Source: Oceanithermus profundus DSM 14977 (GTDB lineage Bacteria; Deinococcota; Deinococci; Deinococcales; Marinithermaceae). Taken from it: a DNA stretch of 64,000 nt. The notes beneath the pieces were generated by a model, which saw nothing but the letters and a program-made list of their open reading frames with translations, did no database searches and was not told the origin of the DNA. Both the position numbers and the translations under genes were made by a program. The stretch is from contig NC_014761.1 in NCBI RefSeq assembly GCF_000183745.1, positions 1,178,001-1,242,000 of the forward strand, read 5' to 3'. Of this stretch, positions 34,383 to 42,254 are shown piece by piece; within the stretch, counting starts at the first letter, position 1, and every line of letters begins with the position of its first letter.

Positions 34383-35951
34383 TCAGCTATTGGGCTCGCG
34401 CAGGTCCGCGAAAAAACCCTTAAGGAGCATAGCACTTTCGCGCGCCAGGCGTCCACCCTCGAGCTCCAGGGACGCGTCCATGCCGTAACGGGTCACCGCA
34501 CCGGCCTTGGGGTTCTCGGTCGCCCAGACGACCCGGCCCACCCGGGCCTCGATCAGCGCCCCCAGGCACATCGGGCAGGGCTCGAGCGTCACGTAGAGCG
34601 TCGCCCCGGGCAGCACCTTTTCCCCCGCGCGTTCCTGCGCGGCGCGCAGCGCCAGCAGCTCGGCGTGGGCGGTGGCGTTGACGCGCGCCTCCACCGCGTT
34701 GGCCGACGCGCCCAGCTCCTCGCCTTCCCGCACCACCACCGCCCCGATCGGCACCTCCCCTCGACGCGCCGCCTCGCGGGCCAGCGCCAGGGCCCGCCGC
34801 ATCCAGCGCTGGTCTTCTTCTTCGGGCAGGAAGCGCCAGACCCAGACGACCTCCCCCTCCCGCTCGGCCACCGGCCAAACCCGGCGCAGCTCGGGGGGCA
34901 CGCCTCGCTCGGCCAGGAAGTCCACGAGCCGCTTGTGGATCTTCCCCACGCGCACCCGGTCGCCGGGGCGCGCCGCCCGCGCCGTCAGGCCCGCGGGCGG
35001 GCTCGCCACCGCCAGTAGGTCGGGCTGCGTCGGCACCCAGACCACGCCCCCCGCCGAGGGGCGAAGCACGAAGGGCCCCAGGCTCACGCTCTCGCCCGCG
35101 AGCGCCCGCTCGGCCAGCTCGAGGTAGCGCCGCTCGGGGCGCAGGCCCTGGCGCTCCAGCACGACGCGCAAGGCGCGGCGGCGGAGCGCTTCGGGCGCTC
35201 GCGAGAGCGGCGCTGCGCGGAGCGCGAAGACCGGCTCGAAGCGGCGGTCGGGGACGATCCGCGCCTGCGCCAGCGGATCGAGCGCCGCGTCGTCGGCCTG
35301 TTGGCTCTCGGCGTAGCGCAAGAGCGCCTCTCCGGCGCGCTCGAACCGGGCGGCCACCCGCGGCCAGACCTCGTGGCGCAGGTAGTTGCGGTCGAGGCAG
35401 ACGAGCTCGTTGCTGGGGTCTTCGAGCCAGCGCTCGCCCCGCTCCCGCAAGTAGGCGCGCAGCTCGGTGCGCGAAATCTCCAGAAGCGGCCGCGCCACCC
35501 TGCCCCGTTTGGCGCGGATGCCCAGCGCCCGCCCCGCGCCCCGGAAGAGCTGCAGAAGCACGGTCTCGGCGTTGTCTTCCAGGGTGTGCGCCGTCAGCAC
35601 GCAAGCCGCGCCGTACGCCCGCGCCACCTCGGCCAGGAAGGCGTAGCGCAGCTCGCGGGCCACGGCCTCCAGGTTCTCGCGTTTGCGCCGGGCCACGGCG
35701 GCCGCATCCACCCGCCGCTGCTCGCAGGGAAAGCCCAGCCGTCCGGCCAGCTCGCAAACGAAGCGGGCGTCGGCTTCCGATCCGGGCCTGAGCGCGTGGT
35801 CCAGGTGCGCAACCACCGCCTCGCGGCCCACCGCGGCCAGCAAGACCGCGAGGGCCACCGAGTCACCGCCCCCGCTCACCGCGGCCACCACCCGGCCCTC
35901 GCCGCAGAGCGCGGCAAGGCGCCGTTCGAACCGCCGCTCCAAAGCGTTCAC
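34383..35951 (-). CDS. tilS: Fusion of tRNA(Ile)-lysidine synthetase (TilS) and tRNA adenosine deaminase (TadA)
   Basis: 522 aa. Residues 1 to about 370 are TilS, which turns C34 of tRNA-Ile2 into lysidine: PP-loop SGGGDS (26-31), VAHLDHALRPGSEADA, and the C-terminal TilS substrate-binding domain (TARAARPGDRVRV). Residues about 380-522 are a complete TadA-type deaminase: TAHAE with H429 and E431, and EPCPMC with C459 and C462 as zinc ligands. TadA makes inosine in the wobble base of tRNA-Arg(ACG). Both halves keep their active sites. The GTG start lies 6 bases after TAGCAT (minus, 35958-35963). Confidence 0.92.
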   Translation of the reverse strand: MNALERRFERRLAALCGEGRVVAAVSGGGDSVALAVLLAAVGREAVVAHLDHALRPGSEADARFVCELAGRLGFPCEQRRVDAAAVARRKRENLEAVARELRYAFLAEVARAYGAACVLTAHTLEDNAETVLLQLFRGAGRALGIRAKRGRVARPLLEISRTELRAYLRERGERWLEDPSNELVCLDRNYLRHEVWPRVAARFERAGEALLRYAESQQADDAALDPLAQARIVPDRRFEPVFALRAAPLSRAPEALRRRALRVVLERQGLRPERRYLELAERALAGESVSLGPFVLRPSAGGVVWVPTQPDLLAVASPPAGLTARAARPGDRVRVGKIHKRLVDFLAERGVPPELRRVWPVAEREGEVVWVWRFLPEEEDQRWMRRALALAREAARRGEVPIGAVVVREGEELGASANAVEARVNATAHAELLALRAAQERAGEKVLPGATLYVTLEPCPMCLGALIEARVGRVVWATENPKAGAVTRYGMDASLELEGGRLARESAMLLKGFFADLREPNS

Positions 35952-35957
35952 GCTCTC

Positions 35958-35978
35958 ATGCTACCGCCCGTGTAGGCT
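35958..35978. promoter_or_regulatory. Back-to-back leaderless promoters tilS-tadA / truD
   Basis: Minus TAGCAT at 35958-35963 (6 bases to GTG 35951) and plus TAGGCT at 35973-35978 (6 bases to GTG 35985), nine bases apart. Three tRNA-modification activities share this region. Confidence 0.6.
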
Positions 35979-35984
35979 GGGGCC

Positions 35985-37061
35985 GTGGACCCGAGCCGGC
36001 TCATCTTCGACTTCGACCGATACCCCTACCTCACCAAGGCGCTTTCCGGCACCGGCGGGCGCATCCGCGCCGAGACCGAAGACTTCACCGTCACCGAGGT
36101 GCCCGCTTACCGGCCCTCCGGCAAGGGCGAGCACCTCTACGTTTTTCTCGAAAAACGCGGCCTGACGACGCGGCAGGTCTTCGACCATCTTAGCCAGGAG
36201 CTGCGCATCCCCGAAAAGGCCATCGGCGTGGCCGGCCTCAAGGACAAGCACGCGGTAACCCGGCAATGGATAAGCCTGCCCGCGCGCTACGCGGACCGGC
36301 TGCCCCAGCTCGAGGAACTGCCGGGCGTGCGCATCCTCGAGACCGGGCTGCACACCAACAAGCTGGGCGTGGGGCACCTGCGCGGAAACCGGTTCGAGAT
36401 CGTAATTCGTGACGTCGTTCCCGAGGCCTTGCATCTCGCCAGGGCGGTACTTTCGGAACTGGAGCGGGCGGGGGTGCCCAACTACTACGGGCCCCAGCGT
36501 TTCGGCCTGGGCGGGCGCAACCCCCTACGCGGCTACGAGCTGGTGACCCGCGGCAAAGGGAGGGGCCGCCCCTGGCTAAAGAAGTTCCTGATCGGCTCGC
36601 TGCAGAGCCTGCTCTTCAACGACTGGCTGGCGCTGCGCATGGAGCGCGGCCTCTACGACCGGGTGGTGCGGGGCGACGTGGCGAAGAAGCACGCCACCCG
36701 CGGCGAGTTCCTGGTCGAGGATCCGGAGGTGGAGAACCCGCGGGCCGCCGTGCTGGAGATCAGCGCCACCGGCCCCCTGCACGGACGCAAGTACTTTGAG
36801 GCCCAGGATGACGCCCGTGCGCTCGAGGACGAGGTGCTCGCGACCTACGGCCTCGACCGCGAGCAGTTCCGCGCCCGCAAAGGGGCGCGTCGCCCCCTGC
36901 GCTTCCCCCTCGAAGAGGCCGCGGTGGAGGCCGTGGACCGGGGGCTCCGGCTCCGCTTCTTCCTGCCCAAGGGCGCCTACGCCACTGCGCTGCTGCGCGA
37001 GGTCATGAAAAAGAACCCCGAGGCCGACGGCCCCGGGGATGCGGACGAAGGCGAGGTCTAG
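35985..37061 (+). CDS. truD: tRNA pseudouridine(13) synthase TruD
   Basis: 358 aa. The catalytic Asp87 lies in GVAGLKDKHAVTRQW, the TruD signature. HLRGNRFEIVIRD and NYYGPQRFGLGGRNP are also diagnostic. It makes pseudouridine at position 13 of tRNA-Glu. Its stop overlaps the stop of the convergent gene (shared CTAG). Confidence 0.95.
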   Translation: MDPSRLIFDFDRYPYLTKALSGTGGRIRAETEDFTVTEVPAYRPSGKGEHLYVFLEKRGLTTRQVFDHLSQELRIPEKAIGVAGLKDKHAVTRQWISLPARYADRLPQLEELPGVRILETGLHTNKLGVGHLRGNRFEIVIRDVVPEALHLARAVLSELERAGVPNYYGPQRFGLGGRNPLRGYELVTRGKGRGRPWLKKFLIGSLQSLLFNDWLALRMERGLYDRVVRGDVAKKHATRGEFLVEDPEVENPRAAVLEISATGPLHGRKYFEAQDDARALEDEVLATYGLDREQFRARKGARRPLRFPLEEAAVEAVDRGLRLRFFLPKGAYATALLREVMKKNPEADGPGDADEGEV

Positions 37062-37495
37062 AAGCGGTAGCCCGCCTTGAACTGGGCGACCACGGTCTGG
37101 GGCGCGCCGCCGAAGCCGTAGGCGTAGCCCAGGTCGGCGCCGACGAAGAGGGGGAGGTCGATCATCTGCGCCAGGTCGTACTCCACATCGCCGCGCAGAT
37201 AGGCCTGCACGCCGCCCTGGTAGCGGACGCCGATGCCGCCGCCCACCTTGACGCCCTCGGCCACGTCGAACATGTGGCGCATCGCGAAGGCGGCCTGGAA
37301 CCCGCCGGTGCCGTAACCCAGGTCGACGGTGGGGCGCAGCGCCCCCTTCTTCGGCTGGAAGAGGATGCAGTCCCAGCTGGCCTCCACGCCGCCAAGCAGG
37401 CTGCCGGCATACCCCGCCGACCCCGCAACCGAGAAGTTACCGGCCGCGAAGGCCGAGCCCATAACCAACGCCAAAAGAACGAACCATTTCCTCAT
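37058..37495 (-). CDS. Small secreted beta-rich protein, possibly outer-membrane
   Basis: 145 aa from ATG 37495, which has a GGAGGT ribosome site 7 bases upstream; an in-frame ATG at 37510 lies before that site and is less likely. The signal peptide is MRKWFVLLALVMGSAFA. The mature part alternates Gly and aromatic residues (GYAGSLLGGVEASWD, GVRYQGGVQAYLRGDVEYDL) and ends in Phe (KAGYRF), as outer-membrane beta-barrels do. Eight short strands are plausible. Function unknown. Confidence 0.72.
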   Translation of the reverse strand: MRKWFVLLALVMGSAFAAGNFSVAGSAGYAGSLLGGVEASWDCILFQPKKGALRPTVDLGYGTGGFQAAFAMRHMFDVAEGVKVGGGIGVRYQGGVQAYLRGDVEYDLAQMIDLPLFVGADLGYAYGFGGAPQTVVAQFKAGYRF

Positions 37496-37541
37496 AGCGA
37501 ACACCTCCAAGATACGATGCTAGGGTATCCTACGCGAACGG

Positions 37542-37739
37542 TCAAGCGAGGTCGCGATCGGCGAAACAGTCGGGTCGATCGGCGGCCTGGTGCGCCGGGA
37601 GCAGTCCCCGCAGGGTGAGTTCGCGCACGACCAGGAGGGCGTACTCCCATACCGCTTGATCGCGCCAACCGGCCTCTTCGAGCCGCTCCAGGGTGAGGCC
37701 GCGCGCCCGCGCCGCTTCGGCAAGGTCTTCCCATTCCAC
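37542..37739 (-). CDS. Small conserved-looking cytoplasmic protein
   Basis: 65 aa (MEWEDLAEAARARGLTLERL...). It is helix-rich and acidic, with a possible helix-turn-helix-like segment (AARARGLTLERLEEAGW). It is supported as a real gene mainly by TAGGCT (minus, 37747-37752) 7 bases before its GTG. No family is recognised. It diverges from the ClC channel gene. Confidence 0.6.
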   Translation of the reverse strand: MEWEDLAEAARARGLTLERLEEAGWRDQAVWEYALLVVRELTLRGLLPAHQAADRPDCFADRDLA

Positions 37740-37790
37740 GGGGACAAGCCTACTACACGCGCCTGGCACCCCTGCCTTAGGATGAGGAGC

Positions 37791-39548
37791 GTGCGTGCCC
37801 GCATCGCCTCCCCCAGACTGGGTAAGACCGGCCGCATGCTCCTCCTCAGCCTGCTGGTCGGGGTGGTGAGCGGCCTGGGGGCCATCGTCTTCAACCTGCT
37901 GCTCGACGGCGCCAAGGAACTGTTTCTGCTCAAGATGGCGGGCTACCAGCCCCCGGGCCTCCCACGCGAGGGCGGCAGTTTGGTGGAAACCCTGGCCCCC
38001 TGGGGCCGTTGGCTGATCCCGGTGGCCACCACACTCGGCGGCCTCGTCGCCGGCTGGCTGGTCTTCACCTTCGCCCCCGAGGCCGAAGGGCACGGCACCG
38101 ACGCCGTGCTCAAGGCCTACCACCACGCCGGCGGGCGAATCCGCGCGCGGGTGCCCCTCGTCAAGACGGTGGCCTCCGCGCTCACGATCGGATCGGGGGG
38201 TTCGGGCGGCCGTGAAGGGCCGATCGCCCAGATCGGCGCAGGCTTCGGCTCGGTCCTGGCGAGCGTGCTGAGGCTGAGCGACGGCGAGCGCCGCATGCTG
38301 GTGATGTCGGGGGCCGCGGGCGGGATCGGGGCCATCTTTCACGCGCCCCTGGGTGGGGCCCTCTTCGTCACCGAGGTGCTCTACCGCAAGCTCGACTACG
38401 AGACCGACGTCCTCGTGCCCGCGATCGTCTCGGCGGTGACGGCCTATTCGATCGTCGGGTACTACTACGGCTTCGGTTCGCTGTTCATCACCCCGAGCGA
38501 CTACTTCGCCCATCCCCAGCTCCTTCCGCTCTACGCCCTGCTCTCGCTCGTAAGCGCCGCGGGGGCCTGGCTCTTCATCCGCCTGTTCTACGGGCTCACC
38601 GAAGCCTTCGGGCGCTGGCCGCTGGCCCCGGTCTTCAAGCCGGCCGTCGGGGGCCTGGCCGTGGGCCTCCTGGGCATCGCCCTCCCCTACGTACTCGACG
38701 GCGGCTACGGCTGGCTGCAGATGATCTTCATGAACCAGTTTACCTGGGGGGTGCTGCTGCTCATTGCGCTGGGCAAGATGGTGGCCACCTCCTTTTCCAT
38801 CGGTTCCGGGGGGTCGGGCGGCGTCTTCGGCCCCAGCGTCATCATCGGCGCCGCGCTGGGCGGTGCGGTTGGTCAGATCTTCGCGCAGCTCTTCCCCACG
38901 CTCGGGGTGCAGCCCGTGCACTTCGCCCTCGTGGGCATGGCGGCCTTCTTCGCGGCCGCCGCCAAGACGCCGCTCTCGTCGATCGTGATGGTGACCGAGA
39001 TGACCGGCTCCTACGGGCTGCTCGTCCCGCTCATGCTCTCGAGCTTCCTCGCCTACCTGGTGCTGAGGCCCGACGAAACCCTCTACCGTTCGCAGGTGCC
39101 CGAGCGCATCGACAGCCCGGTGCACGCGCACGAGTACATGCGGGCGGCGCTGGTCAACCTCAAGGAGCGGGGCCTCGCCATTCCCAGCGACGTCCCCCTG
39201 CCCGACGTGGCCCGCCTGCTGGAAACGGGGCAACCGGTGGTGCTCGATCCCGAAGGCGAAGAGATCATGTTCACGCTCGAACTCGAGCCCACCCACCCTT
39301 GGGTTGGGCGGCGGATCTTCGAGCTCGATCTTCCCCCGGACGTGCTCGTCATCTCGGTCATGCGCGAAAAGGCCGACAAGGTCGTCATCCCCCGCGGGCA
39401 CACACGGCTCGAGGCCGGGGACCGGCTGATCCTGGTCGGGCCCGCTTACGCTTCGCAGGAGCTGATGGAACGGCTGGCTCAGGAGAAGGAGGCGTCCCCG
39501 CAGGCGGGCGCGGGCGTCACCGAGAGTCCCAGCCGCTCCGACAGGTAA
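37791..39548 (+). CDS. ClC-type chloride channel/antiporter with C-terminal TrkA-C domain
   Basis: 585 aa. The anion-pore motifs are GSGGSGGREGP with the gating Glu of REGP, and GSGGSGGVFGP. About 16 hydrophobic segments are expected from the length. Residues about 490-575 (EPTHPWVGRRIFELDLPPDVLVISVMR, GDRLILVGP) form a TrkA-C/RCK-C ligand-binding domain instead of the CBS pair of other ClC proteins. It may sense a small ligand. GTG 37791 follows TAGGAT (37778-37783) by 7 bases; the ATG at 37782 lies within the box. Confidence 0.9.
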   Translation: MRARIASPRLGKTGRMLLLSLLVGVVSGLGAIVFNLLLDGAKELFLLKMAGYQPPGLPREGGSLVETLAPWGRWLIPVATTLGGLVAGWLVFTFAPEAEGHGTDAVLKAYHHAGGRIRARVPLVKTVASALTIGSGGSGGREGPIAQIGAGFGSVLASVLRLSDGERRMLVMSGAAGGIGAIFHAPLGGALFVTEVLYRKLDYETDVLVPAIVSAVTAYSIVGYYYGFGSLFITPSDYFAHPQLLPLYALLSLVSAAGAWLFIRLFYGLTEAFGRWPLAPVFKPAVGGLAVGLLGIALPYVLDGGYGWLQMIFMNQFTWGVLLLIALGKMVATSFSIGSGGSGGVFGPSVIIGAALGGAVGQIFAQLFPTLGVQPVHFALVGMAAFFAAAAKTPLSSIVMVTEMTGSYGLLVPLMLSSFLAYLVLRPDETLYRSQVPERIDSPVHAHEYMRAALVNLKERGLAIPSDVPLPDVARLLETGQPVVLDPEGEEIMFTLELEPTHPWVGRRIFELDLPPDVLVISVMREKADKVVIPRGHTRLEAGDRLILVGPAYASQELMERLAQEKEASPQAGAGVTESPSRSDR

Positions 39549-39829
39549 AGGCCCAACCCCTTGGCGCGCGGGTGCACCCACAGCTCGGCCTCGGTGAGGT
39601 GCAACAGCACCAGCAGGGTCACCAGGTGTTCGGCAAGCTCGTCCTCGCCCAGACCCTCCGGGCCTTGGGTGCGGCCGTGGCCCGGAAGGTCGGCCGCGAG
39701 GTAGCGCCGGCCCTCCGGCAGGCGGCAACCGCGCCAGTCGTCCGCGCTGTAGGCGATCAGCACCGTATCGGGGCCCGCGCCCCAGCGGTCGTAGACCACG
39801 TTGGTGCCGTAGACGTTCAGGTAGGGCAT
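39479..39829 (-). CDS. Truncated alpha/beta-hydrolase-like protein lacking the nucleophile
   Basis: 116 aa. DRWGAGPDTVLIAYSADDWRG and YLAADLPGHGRTQGPEG match the first half of alpha/beta hydrolases. The nucleophile-elbow position, where G-x-S-x-G is expected, reads VHPRAKG, so it cannot be a normal hydrolase. The cap and second half are missing. It starts one base after the stop of the next hydrolase gene upstream and is co-transcribed with it. It could be a subunit of that protein. It overlaps the end of the ClC gene by 70 bases. Confidence 0.65.
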   Translation of the reverse strand: MPYLNVYGTNVVYDRWGAGPDTVLIAYSADDWRGCRLPEGRRYLAADLPGHGRTQGPEGLGEDELAEHLVTLLVLLHLTEAELWVHPRAKGLGLYLSERLGLSVTPAPACGDASFS

Positions 39830-39830
39830 T

Positions 39831-40601
39831 TCAGCGGGGCGCCTCCGGGTCGAAGCGCAGGGGGGGCGGGGCCTCTTCCTCTTCTTCCACCTGCCATTCC
39901 GCCGGGCCCTCCAGAAACTCGCGGTAGCGCTCGATGAAACCCCGGGCCACGCTCGTGGCCTCGCGCGGGTTCTCCCAGAAGCTGAAGTGGCCCGCCCCGT
40001 CGAGGGTGACGAGAATGCCCTTCAGCTCGGGCACCCACTCGGTCACCTCGTGGGCGTAGCGCATCGGGGCGAAGGCGTCCTCCGCGCCCACGACGCTCAT
40101 GACCGGCAGTTGCTGCAGGGTGCGCAACCACCGGCGTTCGTCGCCCAGCTCCCCCAGGGACCGCGCCCAGGCGGCGAGCCCGTCGGGCTCGAGCCCCTCC
40201 CGCCAGGCCGCGATCAGCTCCTCGCCGCGTTCGAGCATCAGGCTGCCAAAGAGCAGGGGCCGGGCCACTCGGGCGAACCCCTCGAGCCCGCCGGCGTCCA
40301 AGGCCCAGGCGAGGGCGCGTACGCGCGCCTTCAGGGCCGCGTCCGCACGGGCGTAGGGCGAGAACCAGGTCAGGCTGCGGGCGCGTTTGGCGCCGGCGAG
40401 CCGCACCGCGGCGAGCCCCGCCTCGAAGGAGGCGACCAGGTGCGCCCCTTCGGGCAGTTCGGCGGCCCATGCCTCCAGCTGCGCCGCGGGCGTGGGCCGG
40501 CGCTCGAGCTCGACGTGCGCGTACCCCTCGAGCCGTTCGGCCAGCATCCGAAACCCGCTGGGGGGGCTCAGGTAGCCGGGTAGGTAGGCGATCGTTTCCA
40601 C
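39831..40601 (-). CDS. Alpha/beta-hydrolase family protein
   Basis: 256 aa from GTG 40601 (METIAYLPGYLSPPSGFRML). The nucleophile elbow is degenerate (VASFEAGLAAVRLA keeps the Ser but lacks the usual Gly residues). The acid and His sites are plausible (VVGAEDAFAP, GAGHFSFWENP). It resembles the BioH/pimeloyl-ester-carboxylesterase type. The acidic C-terminus (VEEEEEAPPP) is a low-complexity tail. Substrate unknown. A long antisense frame continues upstream but is not coding. Confidence 0.75.
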   Translation of the reverse strand: METIAYLPGYLSPPSGFRMLAERLEGYAHVELERRPTPAAQLEAWAAELPEGAHLVASFEAGLAAVRLAGAKRARSLTWFSPYARADAALKARVRALAWALDAGGLEGFARVARPLLFGSLMLERGEELIAAWREGLEPDGLAAWARSLGELGDERRWLRTLQQLPVMSVVGAEDAFAPMRYAHEVTEWVPELKGILVTLDGAGHFSFWENPREATSVARGFIERYREFLEGPAEWQVEEEEEAPPPLRFDPEAPR

Positions 40602-40628
40602 CCCCGTATCTTGGCATAGAATGGCGGC

Positions 40629-41054
40629 GTGACCGCACTCGACCCCGAACTCCTGCAACGCCCCGGCCTCGACCGCACCCTCGGCGTCGAGTACCTGGAG
40701 GTCGGCCCCGAACGCGTGCGCGCCGCGCTCACCGTCGACGAACGCCACCTGCAGCCCTTCGGCTACCTTCACGGCGGCGTGAACGTGGCCCTGGCCGAGA
40801 GCGTGGCCAGCGTGGGGGCCACCGTCGCCGCGCCCGAGGGGCAGGTGGCCTTCGGGCTGGAGATCAACATGAACCACCTGCGGCCGGTGCGGCCGGGCGG
40901 CCGCATCGTCGCCACCGCCGAGCCGCTGCACCGGGGCCGCTCCACCCAGGTCTGGGCGATCGAGATCCGCGACGGCCGTGACCGGCGCGTCGCCGTCGGC
41001 CGCTGCACCCTGGCCCTGCGCCCCGCCGCGCTTGACAACGGACCGGCGGACTGA
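40629..41054 (+). CDS. PaaI-type hotdog-fold thioesterase
   Basis: 141 aa. LQPFGYLHGGVNVALAESVASVGA is the hotdog helix motif with the HGG signature of PaaI/YbgC-like acyl-CoA thioesterases, and GLEINMNHLRPV follows as the substrate loop. It hydrolyses (hydroxy)aryl- or acyl-CoA esters. TAGAAT (40617-40622) lies 6 bases before the GTG. The promoter of the aroF leader is inside its 3' end. Confidence 0.88.
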   Translation: MTALDPELLQRPGLDRTLGVEYLEVGPERVRAALTVDERHLQPFGYLHGGVNVALAESVASVGATVAAPEGQVAFGLEINMNHLRPVRPGGRIVATAEPLHRGRSTQVWAIEIRDGRDRRVAVGRCTLALRPAALDNGPAD

Positions 41055-41062
41055 TGTAAGGT
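41032..41062 (+). promoter_or_regulatory. Promoter of the DAHP synthase leader transcript
   Basis: TTGACA (41032-41037) and TAAGGT (41057-41062), 19 bases apart. TAAGGT is 7 bases before the leader ATG. The promoter is embedded in the end of the thioesterase gene. Confidence 0.55.
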
Positions 41063-41069
41063 TATGCAT

Positions 41070-41183
41070 ATGCGCCCGAAGGCACGCAACGCACAGCGCA
41101 AGGGGGGTGGGGCCATGGAAGACGGCTATCCCGGCTATCCCCGCCCGGAAACGGTTGCGCGCCGTGCCTGCGAGCGCGCATAA
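41070..41183 (+). CDS. Candidate 37-aa leader peptide of the DAHP synthase operon
   Basis: ATG 41070 opens MRPKARNAQRKGGGAMEDGYPGYPRPETVARRACERA, stop TAA 41181. TAAGGT is 7 bases upstream (leaderless). Two Tyr codons lie in a directly repeated GGCTATCCC (GYPGYP), apt for sensing tyrosine supply. A hairpin TGCGCGC/GCGCGCA (41156-41162, 41174-41180) covers its end. The DAHP synthase has its own AAGGAG site 23 bases later. Function as attenuator is inferred. Confidence 0.5.
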   Translation: MRPKARNAQRKGGGAMEDGYPGYPRPETVARRACERA

Positions 41184-41219
41184 ACCCCAGAACCCGCGAC
41201 AATCCAAGGAGCACCCGCC

Positions 41220-42248
41220 ATGCTGATCGTTACGAAGCCCGGCATTTCCCAGGAAACCTTTGAAGCCCTGCTCGAAGAAATCAAGCAACAAGGCTACACC
41301 CCGCACGTATCCGAAGGCGAGTCCCACACGCTGATCGGGGCGATCGGCGCGCCGCCCACCCCCGAGCTGATGGAGCACTTCCGCGCCCTGCCCGGCGTGG
41401 ACCAGGTGATCCGCATCTCCAAACCGCACAAGCTCGCGAGCTGGGAGGTCCACCCCGAGCCCACGGTGCTCGACTTTCCCACGGGGCGCACCGGCAACGG
41501 CCACTTCATGGTGGCCGCGGGGCCCTGCGGCGTCGAGTCGCGCGAGCAGATCCTCGCCGCCGCCCGGTACGTGAAGCAGCACGGCGCCCAGATGCTGCGC
41601 GGCGGCGCCTTCAAGCCGCGGACCAGCCCCTACGCCTTCCAGGGCCTGGGCGTCGAGGGCCTGAAGCTGCTCGCAGAAGCCCGCGCCGAGACCGGCCTCC
41701 CGGTGGTTACCGAGGTGACCAGCCCCGATCTGGTCGACCTCGTCGCCGAGTACGCCGACGTGCTCCAGATCGGCGCCCGCAACGCCCAGAACTTCGCCCT
41801 GCTCAAGGCCGCCGGAGGGTCGGGCAAGCCGGTGCTGCTCAAGCGCGGCATGAGCATGACCCTGGACGAGTTCCTCATGGCCGCCGAGTACGTCCTCAGC
41901 GAGGGCAACCCGCAGGTCGTGCTGGTCGAACGCGGCATCCGCACCTTCGAGAAGGCGACCCGGTTCACCCTCGACGTCTCCGCCGTGCCCGTCCTCAAGT
42001 CGCAGACCCACCTCCCGGTCTGGATCGACCCCTCCCACGCCGCCGGAACCCGCGAGTACGTGACCCCGCTGGCGCTCGCGGGGATCGCCGCCGGCGCGGA
42101 CGGCATCATCGTGGAGACCCACCCGAACCCCGGCGAGGCCAAGTCCGACGCCGCGCAGCAGCTTCCCGAAGCGGCCTTCGCCGACCTCATGCAGGCGGTC
42201 CGGCGTCTGCTGCCGGCGGTGGACAAGGCGCTGGCGGTGCCCGCCTAA
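41220..42248 (+). CDS. aroF: 3-deoxy-7-phosphoheptulonate (DAHP) synthase
   Basis: 342 aa. First step of the shikimate pathway (PEP plus erythrose-4-phosphate). The N-terminal ferredoxin-like regulatory domain (residues about 1-70, MLIVTKPGISQETFEALLEE) marks the Thermotoga-type class I-beta enzyme, feedback-inhibited by Tyr/Phe. The barrel follows with VAAGPCGVES, RGGAFKPRTSPYAFQG, LKRGMSMTLDE and WIDPSHAAGTREYV. AAGGAG ribosome site. It is in an operon with tyrA, six bases apart. Confidence 0.96.
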   Translation: MLIVTKPGISQETFEALLEEIKQQGYTPHVSEGESHTLIGAIGAPPTPELMEHFRALPGVDQVIRISKPHKLASWEVHPEPTVLDFPTGRTGNGHFMVAAGPCGVESREQILAAARYVKQHGAQMLRGGAFKPRTSPYAFQGLGVEGLKLLAEARAETGLPVVTEVTSPDLVDLVAEYADVLQIGARNAQNFALLKAAGGSGKPVLLKRGMSMTLDEFLMAAEYVLSEGNPQVVLVERGIRTFEKATRFTLDVSAVPVLKSQTHLPVWIDPSHAAGTREYVTPLALAGIAAGADGIIVETHPNPGEAKSDAAQQLPEAAFADLMQAVRRLLPAVDKALAVPA

Positions 42249-42254
42249 GCGGCC

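Noticed and set aside
37542-39728. Long minus-strand open frame opposite the ClC gene
   Set aside because: Only its last 65 codons, with their own promoter box, look real. The rest is the shadow of the channel gene.
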